From the NCBI GenBank assembly GCA_900468805.1, contig UEIF01000004.1:205490-269489 (forward strand): a stretch of 64,000 nucleotides of DNA. The letters run 5' to 3'. This DNA comes from Hyphomicrobiales bacterium (lineage in GTDB: Bacteria > Pseudomonadota > Alphaproteobacteria > Rhizobiales > Rhizobiaceae). The position numbers were made by a program, and so were the translations under genes. The notes beneath the pieces were generated by a model. That model saw only the letters and a program-made list of their open reading frames with translations, searched no databases and was not told where the DNA came from. Of this stretch, positions 19,440 to 28,534 are shown one piece after another; positions within the stretch are counted from its first letter, which is position 1; every line of letters starts with the position of its first letter.

Positions 19440-20630
19440 TCAGACGGCGTTTGCCGCAGCAAAGCCGCGCTCGATATCGGCCTTGAGATCAACGATATCT
19501 TCGAGACCAATCTGCAGGCGAATGACCGGACCTTCGGCCGGGGCCTTGGCGATCTTTCGGTCCGAGAGATTGACCAGTATGGCAAGGCTTTCATAGCCGC
19601 CCCAGGAATAGCCCAATCCGAAATAGGAGAGCGCATCGAGGAAGGCATGCGCCTTCGGCTTGACCTTTTGCGGATCGTCAACTTTCAGCACGAAGGAGAA
19701 GATGCCGCTGGCACCCTTGAAATCACGTTTCCAGATGTGGTGCGACGGGAAGCTCGGCAGGGCCGGATGCAGGACGCGGGCAACCTCTTCGCGGTTTTCG
19801 AGCCACGTGGCGATTGCCAGCGCGCTTTCGTAGTGGCGTTCCAGCCGGATGCCCATTGTGCGTAGGCCGCGCAGGATCTGGTAGGAATCATCCGGCGCGC
19901 CGCAAAGGCCCAGTGTGCCGTGCGTTTCGATCAGCCTCGGCCAATGCTCGGCATTGGCGGAAATGGTTCCCATCAGAATATCAGAATGGCCCGACGGATA
20001 TTTGGTCGAGGCATGGATCGACACGTCGACGCCAAAGTCCAGCGGCCGGAAATAGATAGGTGTGGCCCAGGTGTTGTCCATCAGCACGACGGCGCCGTGC
20101 TTGTGCGACAGAGCTGCGATGGCCGGGATATCCTGCATTTCGAAGGTATTGGAGCCGGGGGCTTCGGTCAGCACGACCGTGGTGTTCGGCTTGAAGAGCG
20201 TCTCGATGGCCGCGTCGATCGCCGGATCGAAATAGTCGACCTCGACACCCATTCGCTTCAGGATCGTGTCACAGAAATGGCGCGTCGGACCGTAGACGGA
20301 ATCGACGACCAGGATGTGATCGCCCGCCGCGACATAGGCGAGGATGGCGACCGTGACGGCGGCGAGACCGGACGGCACCAGCACAGTGCCGGCCGAGCCT
20401 TCGAGCGCATTGATCGCTTCAGCAAGGGCATCGGTCGTCGGCGTGCCGCGGGTGCCGTAAGTGTATTTCTTGTTGCGCGTCTCCATCGACTTGGCATCTG
20501 GAAAGAGCACCGTGGACGCGCGCACCACCGGCGGATTGACGAAACCGTGATAATCCGCGGGGTCGTAGCCGATATGGGAAAGACGGGTATTGATGCCGGC
20601 GCCCGGCAGGAGACTGTCTAGATCTTTCAT
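19440..20630 (-). CDS. metC: Cystathionine beta-lyase
   Basis: A 396-aa PLP enzyme of the Cys/Met metabolism family, cleaving cystathionine to homocysteine, pyruvate and ammonia. The PLP lysine lies in ASTKYPSGHSD (about K210), with the phosphate-binding SGLAAVTVAILA and the family segment YTYGTRGTPTTDALAEAI. The ATG at 20630 was chosen because the family start resembles MKDLDSLLPGAG; the upstream extension is unlikely to be translated. It diverges from aapJ. I looked for a SAM-II riboswitch in its leader and did not recognise one. Confidence 0.93.
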   Translation of the reverse strand: MKDLDSLLPGAGINTRLSHIGYDPADYHGFVNPPVVRASTVLFPDAKSMETRNKKYTYGTRGTPTTDALAEAINALEGSAGTVLVPSGLAAVTVAILAYVAAGDHILVVDSVYGPTRHFCDTILKRMGVEVDYFDPAIDAAIETLFKPNTTVVLTEAPGSNTFEMQDIPAIAALSHKHGAVVLMDNTWATPIYFRPLDFGVDVSIHASTKYPSGHSDILMGTISANAEHWPRLIETHGTLGLCGAPDDSYQILRGLRTMGIRLERHYESALAIATWLENREEVARVLHPALPSFPSHHIWKRDFKGASGIFSFVLKVDDPQKVKPKAHAFLDALSYFGLGYSWGGYESLAILVNLSDRKIAKAPAEGPVIRLQIGLEDIVDLKADIERGFAAANAV

Positions 20631-21006
20631 TTGGGAAATGGCCTTCTGGCGAGGGTATGCAAAGGCCGAACTCTTGAACCCCGCCGCCATCAGGGTCAAC
20701 CCCCGCAACTTGACGCGATCGTCCCGCTCCGCGCCGCCGTCAGCCTTTACTCCGCGATTTTCGCGCTATTTTTCCTCAAGCTGGCGCCCAATTTCTAGCC
20801 AAGTGCCTAGGGACACAGCGTAATCTCCCAAAATGCTGAATTTTGCTCCAATTATTAGCCGCGACACTTGACCATAGTGACATTTGCGACTGTGATAGAC
20901 CCACTCGCGCCGGGAGGGTTGCGGGAAACGGGGAGGTAAACGGGCTATTTCAATCCGGCCACTCCCGAAAAGATAAATATAAGACAACAGAAAAAGGTTG
21001 GGAAAA
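20631..21006. other. Divergent intergenic region metC-aapJ
   Basis: A 376-bp gap with no convincing gene. It carries the metC leader on the left and the aap promoter on the right (20868-20896), followed by a G-rich leader and an AAGG/GGGA ribosome site before aapJ. No riboswitch or clear operator was recognised, although regulators of nitrogen status probably act here. Confidence 0.6.
20868..20896 (+). promoter_or_regulatory. Candidate sigma70 promoter of the aap operon
   Basis: TTGACC (20868-20873), a 17-bp spacer and TGTGAT (20891-20896) form a plausible promoter about 110 nt upstream of aapJ. It was identified by eye from consensus spacing. Confidence 0.45.
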
Positions 21007-22032
21007 ATGAAGTACAAGCTCCTGTCCGTAGCAGCCGGCGCAGCAGTTTTCGCTCTTGGCGCTTCGGCCGCTTCGGCCACTACTCTTCAAGACGTAAAGG
21101 CAAAAGGTTTTGTCCAGTGCGGCGTCAATACCGGTCTTGCCGGCTTTGCTGCCCCTGATGCGTCCGGCAACTGGTCGGGCTTCGACGTTGATTTCTGCCG
21201 CGCGGTTTCCGCTGCGGTCTTCGGCGACCCCAACAAGGTGAAGTTCACCCCTCTCAGCGCCGCCAACCGCTTCCCGGCTCTGCAGTCCGGCGAAGTCGAT
21301 GTGCTTGCCCGTAACACGACCTGGACGATCAACCGCGACACGGCTCTCGGCCTGAACTTCCGCTTCGTAAATTATTATGACGGCCAGGGCTTCATGGTCC
21401 GCAAGAGCCTGAACGTGAAGTCGGCACTCGAGCTTTCCGGCGCCTCTGTCTGCGTTCAGTCCGGCACCACGACCGAGCTCAATCTTGCCGACTACTTCAA
21501 AGCCAACAACCTGCAGTACAATCCGGTCGTCTTCGAGAAGCTCGACGAAGTCAACGCCGCCTACGACTCCGGCCGTTGCGATGTCTATACGACCGACCAG
21601 TCGGGTCTCTACTCGCTGCGTCTGACGCTGAAGAACCCCGACGAGCACGTGATCCTGCCGGAAATCATCTCCAAGGAGCCGCTCGCCCCAGCCGTACGCC
21701 AGGGTGACGACCAGTGGTTCGATATCATCAGCTGGGTCGGCTACGCGATGATCAATGCCGAAGAGTTCGGCATCACGCAGGCCAATGTCGACGAGATGAA
21801 GAGCTCCCCGAACCCGGATATCAAGCGTTTCCTCGGCGTTGAAGCCGATACGAAGATCGGTACTGACCTCGGCCTGACCAACGAATGGGCCTACAACGTC
21901 GTCAAGAACGTCGGCAACTATGGCGAAGTCTTCGAGAAGAACATCGGCCAGGGCAGCCAGCTGAAGATCGCGCGCGGCCTCAATGCTCTCTGGAGCAAGG
22001 GTGGCATTCAGTACGCTCCGCCGGTTCGTTAA
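21007..22032 (+). CDS. aapJ: General L-amino acid ABC transporter, periplasmic binding protein
   Basis: A 341-aa secreted solute-binding protein of the broad-specificity Aap uptake system, well studied in R. leguminosarum and important for nodule amino acid exchange. The signal peptide MKYKLLSVAAGAAVFALG is cleaved near SASA. The mature protein begins TLQDVKAKGFVQCGVN and contains the family pattern GFDVDFCRAVSAAVFGD and LARNTTWTINRD. The ATG at 21007 follows an AAGG/GGGA site; the TTG nine nt upstream is less likely. It is the first gene of aapJQMP. Confidence 0.97.
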   Translation: MKYKLLSVAAGAAVFALGASAASATTLQDVKAKGFVQCGVNTGLAGFAAPDASGNWSGFDVDFCRAVSAAVFGDPNKVKFTPLSAANRFPALQSGEVDVLARNTTWTINRDTALGLNFRFVNYYDGQGFMVRKSLNVKSALELSGASVCVQSGTTTELNLADYFKANNLQYNPVVFEKLDEVNAAYDSGRCDVYTTDQSGLYSLRLTLKNPDEHVILPEIISKEPLAPAVRQGDDQWFDIISWVGYAMINAEEFGITQANVDEMKSSPNPDIKRFLGVEADTKIGTDLGLTNEWAYNVVKNVGNYGEVFEKNIGQGSQLKIARGLNALWSKGGIQYAPPVR

Positions 22033-22057
22033 TCGGCATACCGCATGAAAGCCGGAA

Positions 22058-22073
22058 AGGCGGGTCACCGCCT
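22058..22073 (+). promoter_or_regulatory. Short stem-loop after aapJ
   Basis: The stem AGGCGG (22058-22063) pairs with CCGCCT (22068-22073) around a GTCA loop. Hairpins after the first gene of ABC operons often stabilise the binding-protein transcript. The role here is inferred. Confidence 0.4.
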
Positions 22074-22092
22074 CTCCTCCTCCTATAAAAAA

Positions 22093-22107
22093 GCTCCGCA
22101 AAGGAGC
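22093..22107 (+). promoter_or_regulatory. Hairpin overlapping the aapQ Shine-Dalgarno
   Basis: GCTCC (22093-22097) pairs with GGAGC (22103-22107). The right arm lies inside the AAGGAG ribosome site (22101-22106) ahead of GTG 22115. Folding would reduce access to the site and lower permease translation relative to AapJ. Confidence 0.4.
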
Positions 22108-22132
22108 ACATAACGTGGGGAATTGGCCAGGC

Positions 22133-23335
22133 ATGACGCATCAGGTTGCGGATCGAACACCCATACCCAAGAGCGGCTGGAGCTTTCAGTCCGCCCTCTA
22201 TGACCCCAAAATCCGGGGCATCTTCTTTCAAGCTCTTACTATCGTCCTTCTGGTCGCGCTGATCTGGTCGATTGCCCACAATACGGCAGTCAATTTGGCA
22301 CGCGCCAACATCGCATCGGGTTTCGGCTTTCTGAACGGTCGCGCCGGCTTCGAAGTCGGGCAATCGCTGATCCCGTACTCAGCCGATTCGACCTATGGCC
22401 GGGCGCTGCTCGTCGGCTTTCTGAATACGCTTCTTATCGCGATTACCGGCATTATCACCGCGACGATCATCGGCTTCGTCATCGGTATCGGCCGCCTGTC
22501 GCGGAACTGGCTGATCGCCAAGCTCTGCACTGTCTATGTGGAAGTCTTCCGCAACATTCCGCCGCTGCTCGTGATCTTCTTCTGGTATTCGGGCGTTCTC
22601 GCCGTTCTGCCCAATGCTCGAGACTCGCTGCATCTGCCGCTCGGATCGTATCTGAACAATCGTGGCCTCGCCTTCCCCAAACCTATCTTCGGTGAGGGTT
22701 TCTGGCTGGTCGGAATTGCCTTCGTCATCGCGATCATCGCCGCTATCGCAACGGCGCGCTGGGCGCATCGCCGTCAGGCAGCAACGGGCCAGCCGTTCCA
22801 TACGATCTGGGTGTCGGCCGGTCTCATCGTCGGCCTGCCGCTCCTCGCCTTCCTTATCGCAGGCGCACCGCTTTCCTTCGACTTCCCGGTCGCCGGCAAG
22901 TTCAACCTGACCGGCGGTTCGGTGGTCGGCCCGGAATTCATGTCGCTCTTCCTGGCGCTATCCTTCTATACGGCGGCCTTCATCGCCGAGATCGTGCGCT
23001 CGGGCATCCGCGGGGTGCCCAAGGGACAGACGGAGGCGGCGGCCGCGCTCGGCCTGCATCCTTCGGCGATCACCCGGCTGGTGGTCATTCCACAGGCCTT
23101 CCGCATCATCATCCCGCCGCTGAGCAGCCAGTATCTGAACCTCACCAAGAACTCGTCGCTGGCGATCGCCATCGGTTTTGCCGATCTCGTCGCCGTTGGC
23201 AGCACGACGCTCAACCAGACAGGCCAGTCCGTCGAAGTGATCCTCATCTGGGCAGTCATCTATCTGGCACTGAGCGTTGCCACTTCGCTGCTGATGAACT
23301 GGTTCAACGCCAAGATGGCTCTGGTGGAGAGATAA
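22133..23335 (+). CDS. aapQ: General L-amino acid ABC transporter, permease AapQ
   Basis: A 400-aa inner-membrane permease of the polar amino acid (HisM) type. About eight hydrophobic segments flank a large loop, with the ABC-coupling EAA motif [29 protein letters not shown] near residue 300 and [13 protein letters not shown] after it. The start at ATG 22133 gives the known family length. A GTG at 22115 has a stronger AAGGAG site and would add six residues, so the start is uncertain. AapM follows after 1 nt. Confidence 0.95.
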   Translation: MTHQVADRTPIPKSGWSFQSALYDPKIRGIFFQALTIVLLVALIWSIAHNTAVNLARANIASGFGFLNGRAGFEVGQSLIPYSADSTYGRALLVGFLNTLLIAITGIITATIIGFVIGIGRLSRNWLIAKLCTVYVEVFRNIPPLLVIFFWYSGVLAVLPNARDSLHLPLGSYLNNRGLAFPKPIFGEGFWLVGIAFVIAIIAAIATARWAHRRQAATGQPFHTIWVSAGLIVGLPLLAFLIAGAPLSFDFPVAGKFNLTGGSVVGPEFMSLFLALSFYTAAFIAEIVRSGIRGVPKGQTEAAAALGLHPSAITRLVVIPQAFRIIIPPLSSQYLNLTKNSSLAIAIGFADLVAVGSTTLNQTGQSVEVILIWAVIYLALSVATSLLMNWFNAKMALVER

Positions 23336-23336
23336 G

Positions 23337-24482
23337 ATGAGCGATAGTTTCGTCAGAACCACCATGCTGTCGCAGGAGCCGCCACCATCGGGAGAAAAGG
23401 GCGCCGGCGCCTGGATCCGCCGCAATCTGATTGCGACGCCCAAGGACATCGTCCTCACGCTTCTGGCCGTCACCTTTCTTGCCTGGGCACTGCCGCATGC
23501 CTTCAACTGGCTGTTCGTACAGGCGGTCTGGACCGGTACGGATCGCACCTTCTGTGCGACGACCGTGCAGGGCGGCATCCAGCCTGATGGTTGGAGTGGC
23601 GCCTGCTGGGCCTTCGTCAACGCCAAGTTCGACCAGTTCATCTATGGACGCTATCCGCTCGACGAGCGCTGGCGGCCGACGCTGGTCGGCATTCTCTTCG
23701 TGCTTTTGCTCGTGCCGATGCTCATCCCGTCGGCGCCGCGCAAGGGATTGAATGCGATCCTTCTCTTCCTGGTACTCCCGATCGTATCCTTCGTTCTGCT
23801 TTATGGCGGCTTCGGCCTCGAAATCGTCGATACCCCGCTCTGGGGTGGGCTCATGGTGACGCTGGTGCTCTCCTTCGTGGGCATCGTCGTCTCCTTCCCG
23901 GTCGGTATTCTTCTGGCGCTCGGCAGACGGTCGCATATGCCTGTCATCCGCATGGTGAGCATCGTTTTCATCGAAGTCGTCCGCGGGGTGCCGCTGATCA
24001 CGGTCCTCTTCATGGCCAGCGTGGTATTGCCGCTGTTTCTGCCGGCAGGCTGGACCGTGGACAAGCTTCTGCGCGCCATCATTGGCGTATCGATCTTTGC
24101 CTCCGCCTATATGGCTGAGGTCATTCGCGGCGGCCTGCAGGCCATTCCGAAAGGACAGTTCGAGGGAGCGGATTCGCTTGGCCTTGGCTACTGGCAGAAA
24201 ATGCGGCTGATCATTATGCCGCAGGCGATCAAGCTGGTGATCCCCGGCATCGTCAACACCTTCATCGGCATGTTCAAGGATACGTCGCTGGTATCGATCA
24301 TCAGCATGTTCGACCTGCTCGGCATCGTGCGGCTGAACTTCACCGACGCGAACTGGGCAACCGCGGTAACGCCGCTGACCGGACTGATTTTCGCCGGCTT
24401 CGCCTTCTGGCTTTTCTGCTTCGGCATGTCGCGCTATTCAGCATTCATGGAACGTCATCTCGACACCGGCCACACGAGATAA
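23337..24482 (+). CDS. aapM: General L-amino acid ABC transporter, permease AapM
   Basis: A 381-aa second permease, partner of AapQ. A periplasmic loop rich in aromatic residues (about 45-110) follows the first membrane span. The EAA coupling loop ([31 protein letters not shown]) lies near residue 275. The ATG lies one base after the aapQ stop, so the two are almost certainly translated in sequence. The twelve-nt gap to aapP contains AAGAAGGAA. Confidence 0.96.
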   Translation: MSDSFVRTTMLSQEPPPSGEKGAGAWIRRNLIATPKDIVLTLLAVTFLAWALPHAFNWLFVQAVWTGTDRTFCATTVQGGIQPDGWSGACWAFVNAKFDQFIYGRYPLDERWRPTLVGILFVLLLVPMLIPSAPRKGLNAILLFLVLPIVSFVLLYGGFGLEIVDTPLWGGLMVTLVLSFVGIVVSFPVGILLALGRRSHMPVIRMVSIVFIEVVRGVPLITVLFMASVVLPLFLPAGWTVDKLLRAIIGVSIFASAYMAEVIRGGLQAIPKGQFEGADSLGLGYWQKMRLIIMPQAIKLVIPGIVNTFIGMFKDTSLVSIISMFDLLGIVRLNFTDANWATAVTPLTGLIFAGFAFWLFCFGMSRYSAFMERHLDTGHTR

Positions 24483-24494
24483 GAAGGAACAACA

Positions 24495-25268
24495 ATGGCA
24501 GAGCCCCTCACCAAGAAATTGACCGTGTCGACGACCGACGTCGCCGTCGATATCGTCAACATGAACAAGTGGTATGGTGATTTCCACGTGCTCCGCGACA
24601 TCAACCTGAAGGTCATGCGCGGCGAGCGCATCGTCATCGCCGGCCCGTCGGGTTCCGGCAAATCGACGATGATCCGCTGCATCAACCGTCTGGAAGAGCA
24701 CCAGAAGGGCCAGATCGTCGTTGACGGCACGGAACTGACCAACGACCTCAAGAAGATCGACGAAGTACGCCGGGAAGTCGGCATGGTGTTCCAGCACTTC
24801 AACCTCTTCCCGCATCTGACAATCCTGGAAAACTGCACGCTGGCGCCGATCTGGGTGCGCAAGATGCCGAAGAAGCAGGCCGAAGATATCGCCATGCACT
24901 TCTTGAAGCGCGTCAAGATTCCCGAGCAGGCCAACAAATATCCGGGCCAGCTTTCGGGTGGCCAGCAGCAGCGCGTGGCGATTGCCCGCTCGCTCTGCAT
25001 GAACCCGAAGATCATGCTGTTCGACGAACCGACCTCGGCGCTCGATCCGGAGATGATCAAGGAAGTGCTGGATACGATGGTGGGCCTTGCCGAAGAAGGC
25101 ATGACGATGCTCTGCGTCACGCACGAAATGGGGTTTGCCCGCCAGGTTGCGAACCGTGTGATCTTCATGGACCAGGGCCAGATCGTCGAGCAGAATTCGC
25201 CGGCTGAATTCTTCGACAATCCTCAGCACGAGCGCACCAAGCTGTTCCTCAGCCAGATCCTGCACTGA
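24495..25268 (+). CDS. aapP: General L-amino acid ABC transporter, ATP-binding protein
   Basis: A 257-aa ABC ATPase that energises AapQM. Walker [10 protein letters not shown] (about residues 49-57), Q-loop in [12 protein letters not shown], signature [13 protein letters not shown], Walker [13 protein letters not shown] and the switch His in CVTHEMGFA are all intact. It is the last gene of the operon, with AAGAAGGAACA upstream and a strong terminator 20 bp downstream. Confidence 0.97.
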   Translation: MAEPLTKKLTVSTTDVAVDIVNMNKWYGDFHVLRDINLKVMRGERIVIAGPSGSGKSTMIRCINRLEEHQKGQIVVDGTELTNDLKKIDEVRREVGMVFQHFNLFPHLTILENCTLAPIWVRKMPKKQAEDIAMHFLKRVKIPEQANKYPGQLSGGQQQRVAIARSLCMNPKIMLFDEPTSALDPEMIKEVLDTMVGLAEEGMTMLCVTHEMGFARQVANRVIFMDQGQIVEQNSPAEFFDNPQHERTKLFLSQILH

Positions 25269-25288
25269 TCGGACGCGCATGGAGATTC

Positions 25289-25320
25289 AAAACCCGCCGA
25301 CTGATTGCCGGCGGGTTTTT
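25289..25320 (+). terminator. Rho-independent terminator of the aap operon
   Basis: An 11-bp stem (AAAACCCGCCG, 25289-25299, against 25309-25319) is followed by a T run. It lies 20 bp after the aapP stop. Confidence 0.95.
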
Positions 25321-25398
25321 CGTGCAGTTTACTAAAGCTTGTCAGGATCCATGAGATCGGCTTGCCACGCTCTTTAGGTCTTTGTTTTACGCATGTCT

Positions 25399-26022
25399 TT
25401 AGCGGGAGGCGGCGGAGCGCAGCAGCCCGCAAAGTCCTGCAAGCTCCGGGTCGTAACCTCCGGAAACAGATATGTCACGGCAGCGGATCAGCATCTTGCG
25501 CCGGTCATTGACAGGCATTGTCCTGAAACGCTCGACAACCGCCGAGGACCTATTGTTGGCCCCGGCCACTGAGCCTGCTCCGTCACCGACTTCATCAGCG
25601 GCGCCGCCAGCGCCGAGATTCAAGCCATTCGGCCCGAAAAGCGCAGAGCTTGTTCTATCTTCGCCGCCGAGGCGAACATCGACATTTGCGCCTGTACCAG
25701 AGCTGCCGAGAGCACGTGCGTTGACTTTTGCGTTGAGACTGCGGCTGCCACCAGCACCAAGATCAACGTTGGCATTGACGCCATCTCGCCCGCCGACGTC
25801 AGCATCCACATCAGCGTTCACGCCGTTGACGCCGCCGACGGAGGCGTTCGCTTTCGTGTTTAAACCGCCTGAGTTGGCCGATGCGCCCACATCCGCGCTT
25901 ACGCCTCCAACATTGGCAGAAACACCGAGATCGAGCGCTCGTGCAGTGGCGGCAGGTAATGACAAAACGATGCAGGCCGAAGCAAAAAACGCAAGCGACC
26001 GCATGTGAGAAATGCACTTCAT
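25399..26022 (-). CDS. Secreted Gly/Ala/Val/Asn-rich repeat protein, function unknown
   Basis: A 207-aa exported protein with a signal peptide MKCISHMRSLAFFASACIV...ATA (about residues 1-28). The middle (about 30-115) is low complexity, built of irregular GG-punctuated units such as VSANVGG, VSADVGA, VNADVDADVGG and VNANVDLGAGG, with alternating Val/Ala and Asn/Asp that could form stacked beta turns. The C-terminus (about 165-207) is different and globular-looking, with RFRTMPVNDRRKMLIRCRD and two Cys. The ATG at 26022 follows GGAGG. I do not recognise the family; a periplasmic or surface role is inferred from the signal only. Confidence 0.75.
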   Translation of the reverse strand: MKCISHMRSLAFFASACIVLSLPAATARALDLGVSANVGGVSADVGASANSGGLNTKANASVGGVNGVNADVDADVGGRDGVNANVDLGAGGSRSLNAKVNARALGSSGTGANVDVRLGGEDRTSSALFGPNGLNLGAGGAADEVGDGAGSVAGANNRSSAVVERFRTMPVNDRRKMLIRCRDISVSGGYDPELAGLCGLLRSAASR

Positions 26023-26158
26023 GACTTCCTCCGTTTTTTCGACAAACCGAGGAACGCGCGTACCTTCGATCGAGCGGGCCGTCCTCCATCGGAATAACCC
26101 GTGCGGATTAAACGCGGTCAAGTTGTGAATGCTTTCGGCGGAGCTCTCAAAAATATAT

Positions 26159-26187
26159 GATAGTTAATATATTCTAAAATAACTATC
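26159..26187. repeat. AT-rich inverted repeat
   Basis: GATAGTTA (26159-26166) and TAACTATC (26180-26187) form a perfect 8-bp inverted repeat around a 13-nt AT-rich centre. It could be an operator or promoter element. It is unusually AT-rich for this genome. Confidence 0.5.
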
Positions 26188-26281
26188 TGCCACCGCTTCA
26201 AAATGGGTCAAATATAGCCCCTTTGGATGAGCGCGGCTGGCCTGCTGGCCGGCCGCAATGGTCGTATAACCCTCAATCAGA

Positions 26282-26485
26282 TCAGTTGCTTCCGTCGTTC
26301 GGACGGGATTTCCGCGCCTCGGCGCTGCTGGAGGAGGCTGTTTTGCCATCCGGTTGCTGGCCGAAGTAAGTGCCGCCAAGATGTCCTCCGGCACTGGTGT
26401 TCTCTACCTGCCGCTCTGTTTTCTTGCGGATTTCGTCTGCATCGGTTTGCTCATTCTGATCTCCATTGTTCGAAAAAATAGACAT
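26282..26485 (-). CDS. Possible small hydrophilic protein
   Basis: A 67-codon ORF beginning MSIFSNNGDQNEQTDADEI and ending SRPNDGSN. It is rich in Asn, Gln, Asp, Glu, Lys, Thr and Ser, unlike the Arg/Ala/Pro-rich products of non-coding frames here, which is the main reason to list it. There is no clear ribosome site before the ATG, and an in-frame ATG 33 nt upstream (26518) is an alternative. No family was recognised. It may be non-coding. Confidence 0.3.
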   Translation of the reverse strand: MSIFSNNGDQNEQTDADEIRKKTERQVENTSAGGHLGGTYFGQQPDGKTASSSSAEARKSRPNDGSN

Positions 26486-26642
26486 CTGGACAACCGATGC
26501 GGCCCGATAGGGCTCCATAAAAGATGGCCGCGGCGGCCTGGCACAGGGGACTCTCGGAACCAAAATGACTGCGAAGACTTTCCTGCCTTGGTTATGACAA
26601 AGCCGACGGTATATCCTTCCTGCGATATCAAAGGAGACGAAA

Positions 26643-27167
26643 ATGAAAAAGATACTCGCGACCACAATCGCCGCAGCCTCTTTGCTCCAGGCTTTTGCCA
26701 TGAGCGCCAGCGCAGCGGACCTGGTGCGGCGGGAGCCGCCGGTAGCTCCCGATGTAAGCGGGGGCGTAAAGATCGGCTACCTCGCTTGCGATATCGGCGG
26801 CGGCATAGGCTATGTGCTCGGGTCTTCCAAGCAGATCGATTGCGTCTTCCAGCCGACCAGCAGCAACGAATCGCCTGAGCACTACAGTGGTGCGCTGCGC
26901 AAATTCGGCGTGGATCTCGGGTTTACCACACGTGGCCGCCTGCTTTGGGCAGTGTTTGCGCCAACGGCCGGCTATCACCGCGGCTCGTTGGCTGGCCTCT
27001 ACCAGGGCGCAACCGCTGAAGCCACGCTCGTCGGCGGCATCGGCACCAACGTGCTCTTCGGCGGCACTTCCGGCTCGATTCATCTGCAGACGATCAGCGT
27101 CACCGGCCAGCTCGGCATCAATGTTGCCGCGACAGGCACATCCATGACGCTATCGCCTGAGAGCTAA
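26643..27167 (+). CDS. DUF992 domain secreted protein
   Basis: A 174-aa periplasmic protein. The signal peptide MKKILATTIAAASLLQAFAMSASA is cleaved before ADLV. The mature domain has the DUF992 pattern: VKIGYLACDIGGGIGYVLGSSKQIDCVF with two conserved Cys (probably a disulfide), LGFTTRGRLLWAVFAP, and C-terminal GGTSGSIHLQTISVTGQLGINVA. The family is mostly rhizobial and of unknown function. AAAGGAGACG precedes the ATG, and a 17-bp terminator stem follows. Confidence 0.85.
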   Translation: MKKILATTIAAASLLQAFAMSASAADLVRREPPVAPDVSGGVKIGYLACDIGGGIGYVLGSSKQIDCVFQPTSSNESPEHYSGALRKFGVDLGFTTRGRLLWAVFAPTAGYHRGSLAGLYQGATAEATLVGGIGTNVLFGGTSGSIHLQTISVTGQLGINVAATGTSMTLSPES

Positions 27168-27190
27168 GCGGCTACGAGCGAAGAAAACAA

Positions 27191-27231
27191 AAGCCGGCGG
27201 TGCATCGGATATGACGATGCACCGCCGGCTT
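27191..27231 (+). terminator. Long terminator hairpin after the DUF992 gene
   Basis: A perfect 17-bp stem (27191-27207 against 27215-27231) with a 7-nt loop is followed by TAATTCTT. An A-rich flank on the left could also let it work in reverse for the tRNA-Arg gene. Confidence 0.88.
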
Positions 27232-27300
27232 AATTCTTGCTTCCGATTGCAATGTAGCGCTTGGCCACAGTCGCGATATCTAGCAAATTCTCTGGAAAAC

Positions 27301-27377
27301 TGGCGACCCCTGCAGGACTCGAACCTGCGACCTGCTGCTTAGAAGGCAGCTGCTCTATCCAGTTGAGCTAAGGGGCC
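27301..27377 (-). tRNA. tRNA-Arg (anticodon TCT)
   Basis: A 77-nt cloverleaf on the minus strand. The acceptor arm GGCCCCT pairs with AGGGGTC, with discriminator G and encoded CCA (complement of 27301-27303). The anticodon stem GCTGC/GCAGC holds loop CTTCTAA, anticodon TCT, reading AGA/AGG codons. The T arm contains GGTTCGAGTCC. Confidence 0.96.
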
Positions 27378-27433
27378 ATCTGTATGCCGCGATCCGCGGC
27401 ATCAGGCATATTCTGTATCACACCGAAGACGGA

Positions 27434-27739
27434 TCAGTGCGTCCAGGGCTGCGTGCGCGTATAGCGGAAGTTATCCGGATAAGCGACGACCTGTCGTGCA
27501 GGCTCCTTTGGAGCGATAACGCGGTATTCGATCCCGCTGCGCTTGGCATAGGCTTCAGCAAGCTCCTGCGTTTCGAAGGTCAGCTTCAGCTGCTGGCGCA
27601 TATCGCCTGAAGACGTGTAGCCCATGATCGGGTCGATCTTACGCGGCTGCTCCTGATCGAACTCCAGCACCCAGAGGTGGGTTTTGGCTTTGCCGGACTG
27701 CATTGCGGTCTTGGCCGGACGATAGATCTTAGCAGACAT
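27434..27739 (-). CDS. NDUFS4-type (ETC complex I 18-kDa) subunit homologue
   Basis: A 101-aa homologue of the mitochondrial complex I subunit NDUFS4. It begins MSAKIYRPAKTAMQSGKAKTHLWVLEF, has the conserved MGYTSSGDMRQQLKLTFETQELAEAYA and ends in the YRVI...PDNFRYTRTQPWTH segment. In alphaproteobacteria it binds the peripheral NADH-oxidising arm of NADH:ubiquinone oxidoreductase. The start at 27739 matches the family; longer starts add unrelated residues. It lies 56 bp upstream of tRNA-Arg on the same strand. Confidence 0.92.
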   Translation of the reverse strand: MSAKIYRPAKTAMQSGKAKTHLWVLEFDQEQPRKIDPIMGYTSSGDMRQQLKLTFETQELAEAYAKRSGIEYRVIAPKEPARQVVAYPDNFRYTRTQPWTH

Positions 27740-28374
27740 GACTGCGGCGCCTCCGATATGCGGGCAACGCCCGCCTTTCATAACTCAACCTGGAACCAAG
27801 CTTTCTTCCACACCGAACATGGCAGGAAGAAGTGAATTTTGCTTATCCGCAAATCCCCGTTTTTTCAAGGGAAAAGCGCCGCTGCTGCGGCATTGGCAGG
27901 TCGGCGAAACCGAACGCCGCGTGGCGCGTTTCTTATACAGAGCGCTTGATGCGCAGCCCTTATTCGCCGCCGGGTGTGGATAAGCGGGCAATTCTGTTAC
28001 ACAATCCGAAATGTTTCGGATTGTTGCATGTTTTGATCGCTTTCTAATTGTTATAAGCGGCATAGGCGACTAGGGTACCTACCAACCGTTGTGACACGGG
28101 TGAGAGCGATGAGAACCTCGGCAGAATTCCATGCCATCATGATTGGAGCAAGTATCACTGCGTTTTTCTACGCGGCGATCAGCTATGCTCAATATGTCGG
28201 CCTGCTTGCTCAGGGCTGAATCACGGCACACGTGAGCAGGCGTGCTTGCGAAGCGATGGCATCGCCACCATTTTCCTGACCGGGAAACTTCCTGAGCAAA
28301 AATCGGAACGGTAGCCAAAGGGCCTCCACAAACCGCGAAGCCGATCTCAAATTACAGAAATATTGGGAGAAAAA
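27740..28374. other. 635-bp region between NDUFS4 and tRNA-Pro
   Basis: No known gene. It carries the promoter side of the minus-strand NDUFS4 gene and one candidate 36-codon membrane peptide ORF (28109-28219). No repeat, tRNA or riboswitch was recognised. Confidence 0.6.
28109..28219 (+). CDS. Possible small single-span membrane peptide
   Basis: A 36-codon ORF starting [19 protein letters not shown] with one continuous hydrophobic segment (about residues 10-34). A GTGAGAG stretch precedes the ATG as a weak ribosome site. No family was recognised. It is listed because the hydrophobic pattern is coherent and the surrounding 600 bp are otherwise empty. Confidence 0.35.
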   Translation: MRTSAEFHAIMIGASITAFFYAAISYAQYVGLLAQG

Positions 28375-28451
<77 letters not shown>

Positions 28452-28534
28452 AGCCTTTGATGGCAGCGGGAATACACGCTTCCCCCTGCCCTAGCAACCC
28501 CATAAATCCACCTCAGCCGGCAGATTTCACAGGC

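Larger units (their letters stand above)
26023..26642. other. 620-bp intergenic stretch between the repeat protein and the DUF992 gene
   Basis: It contains the upstream region of the divergent repeat-protein gene, an AT-rich inverted repeat at 26159-26187 and one low-confidence minus-strand ORF at 26282-26485. Nothing else is convincing. Confidence 0.6.

Noticed and set aside
20631..20760. SAM-II or other methionine riboswitch upstream of metC
   Set aside because: I looked for the pseudoknot core and conserved blocks in the leader and could not identify them.
20950..22134. Minus-strand ORF opposite aapJ
   Set aside because: AapJ has signal peptide and family core; the antisense product is an artefact.
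25500..25950. Periodic DNA that might be a CRISPR or tandem repeat array
   Set aside because: The repeats are irregular, in frame and follow the protein pattern of a secreted coding sequence; no uniform direct repeat with spacers.
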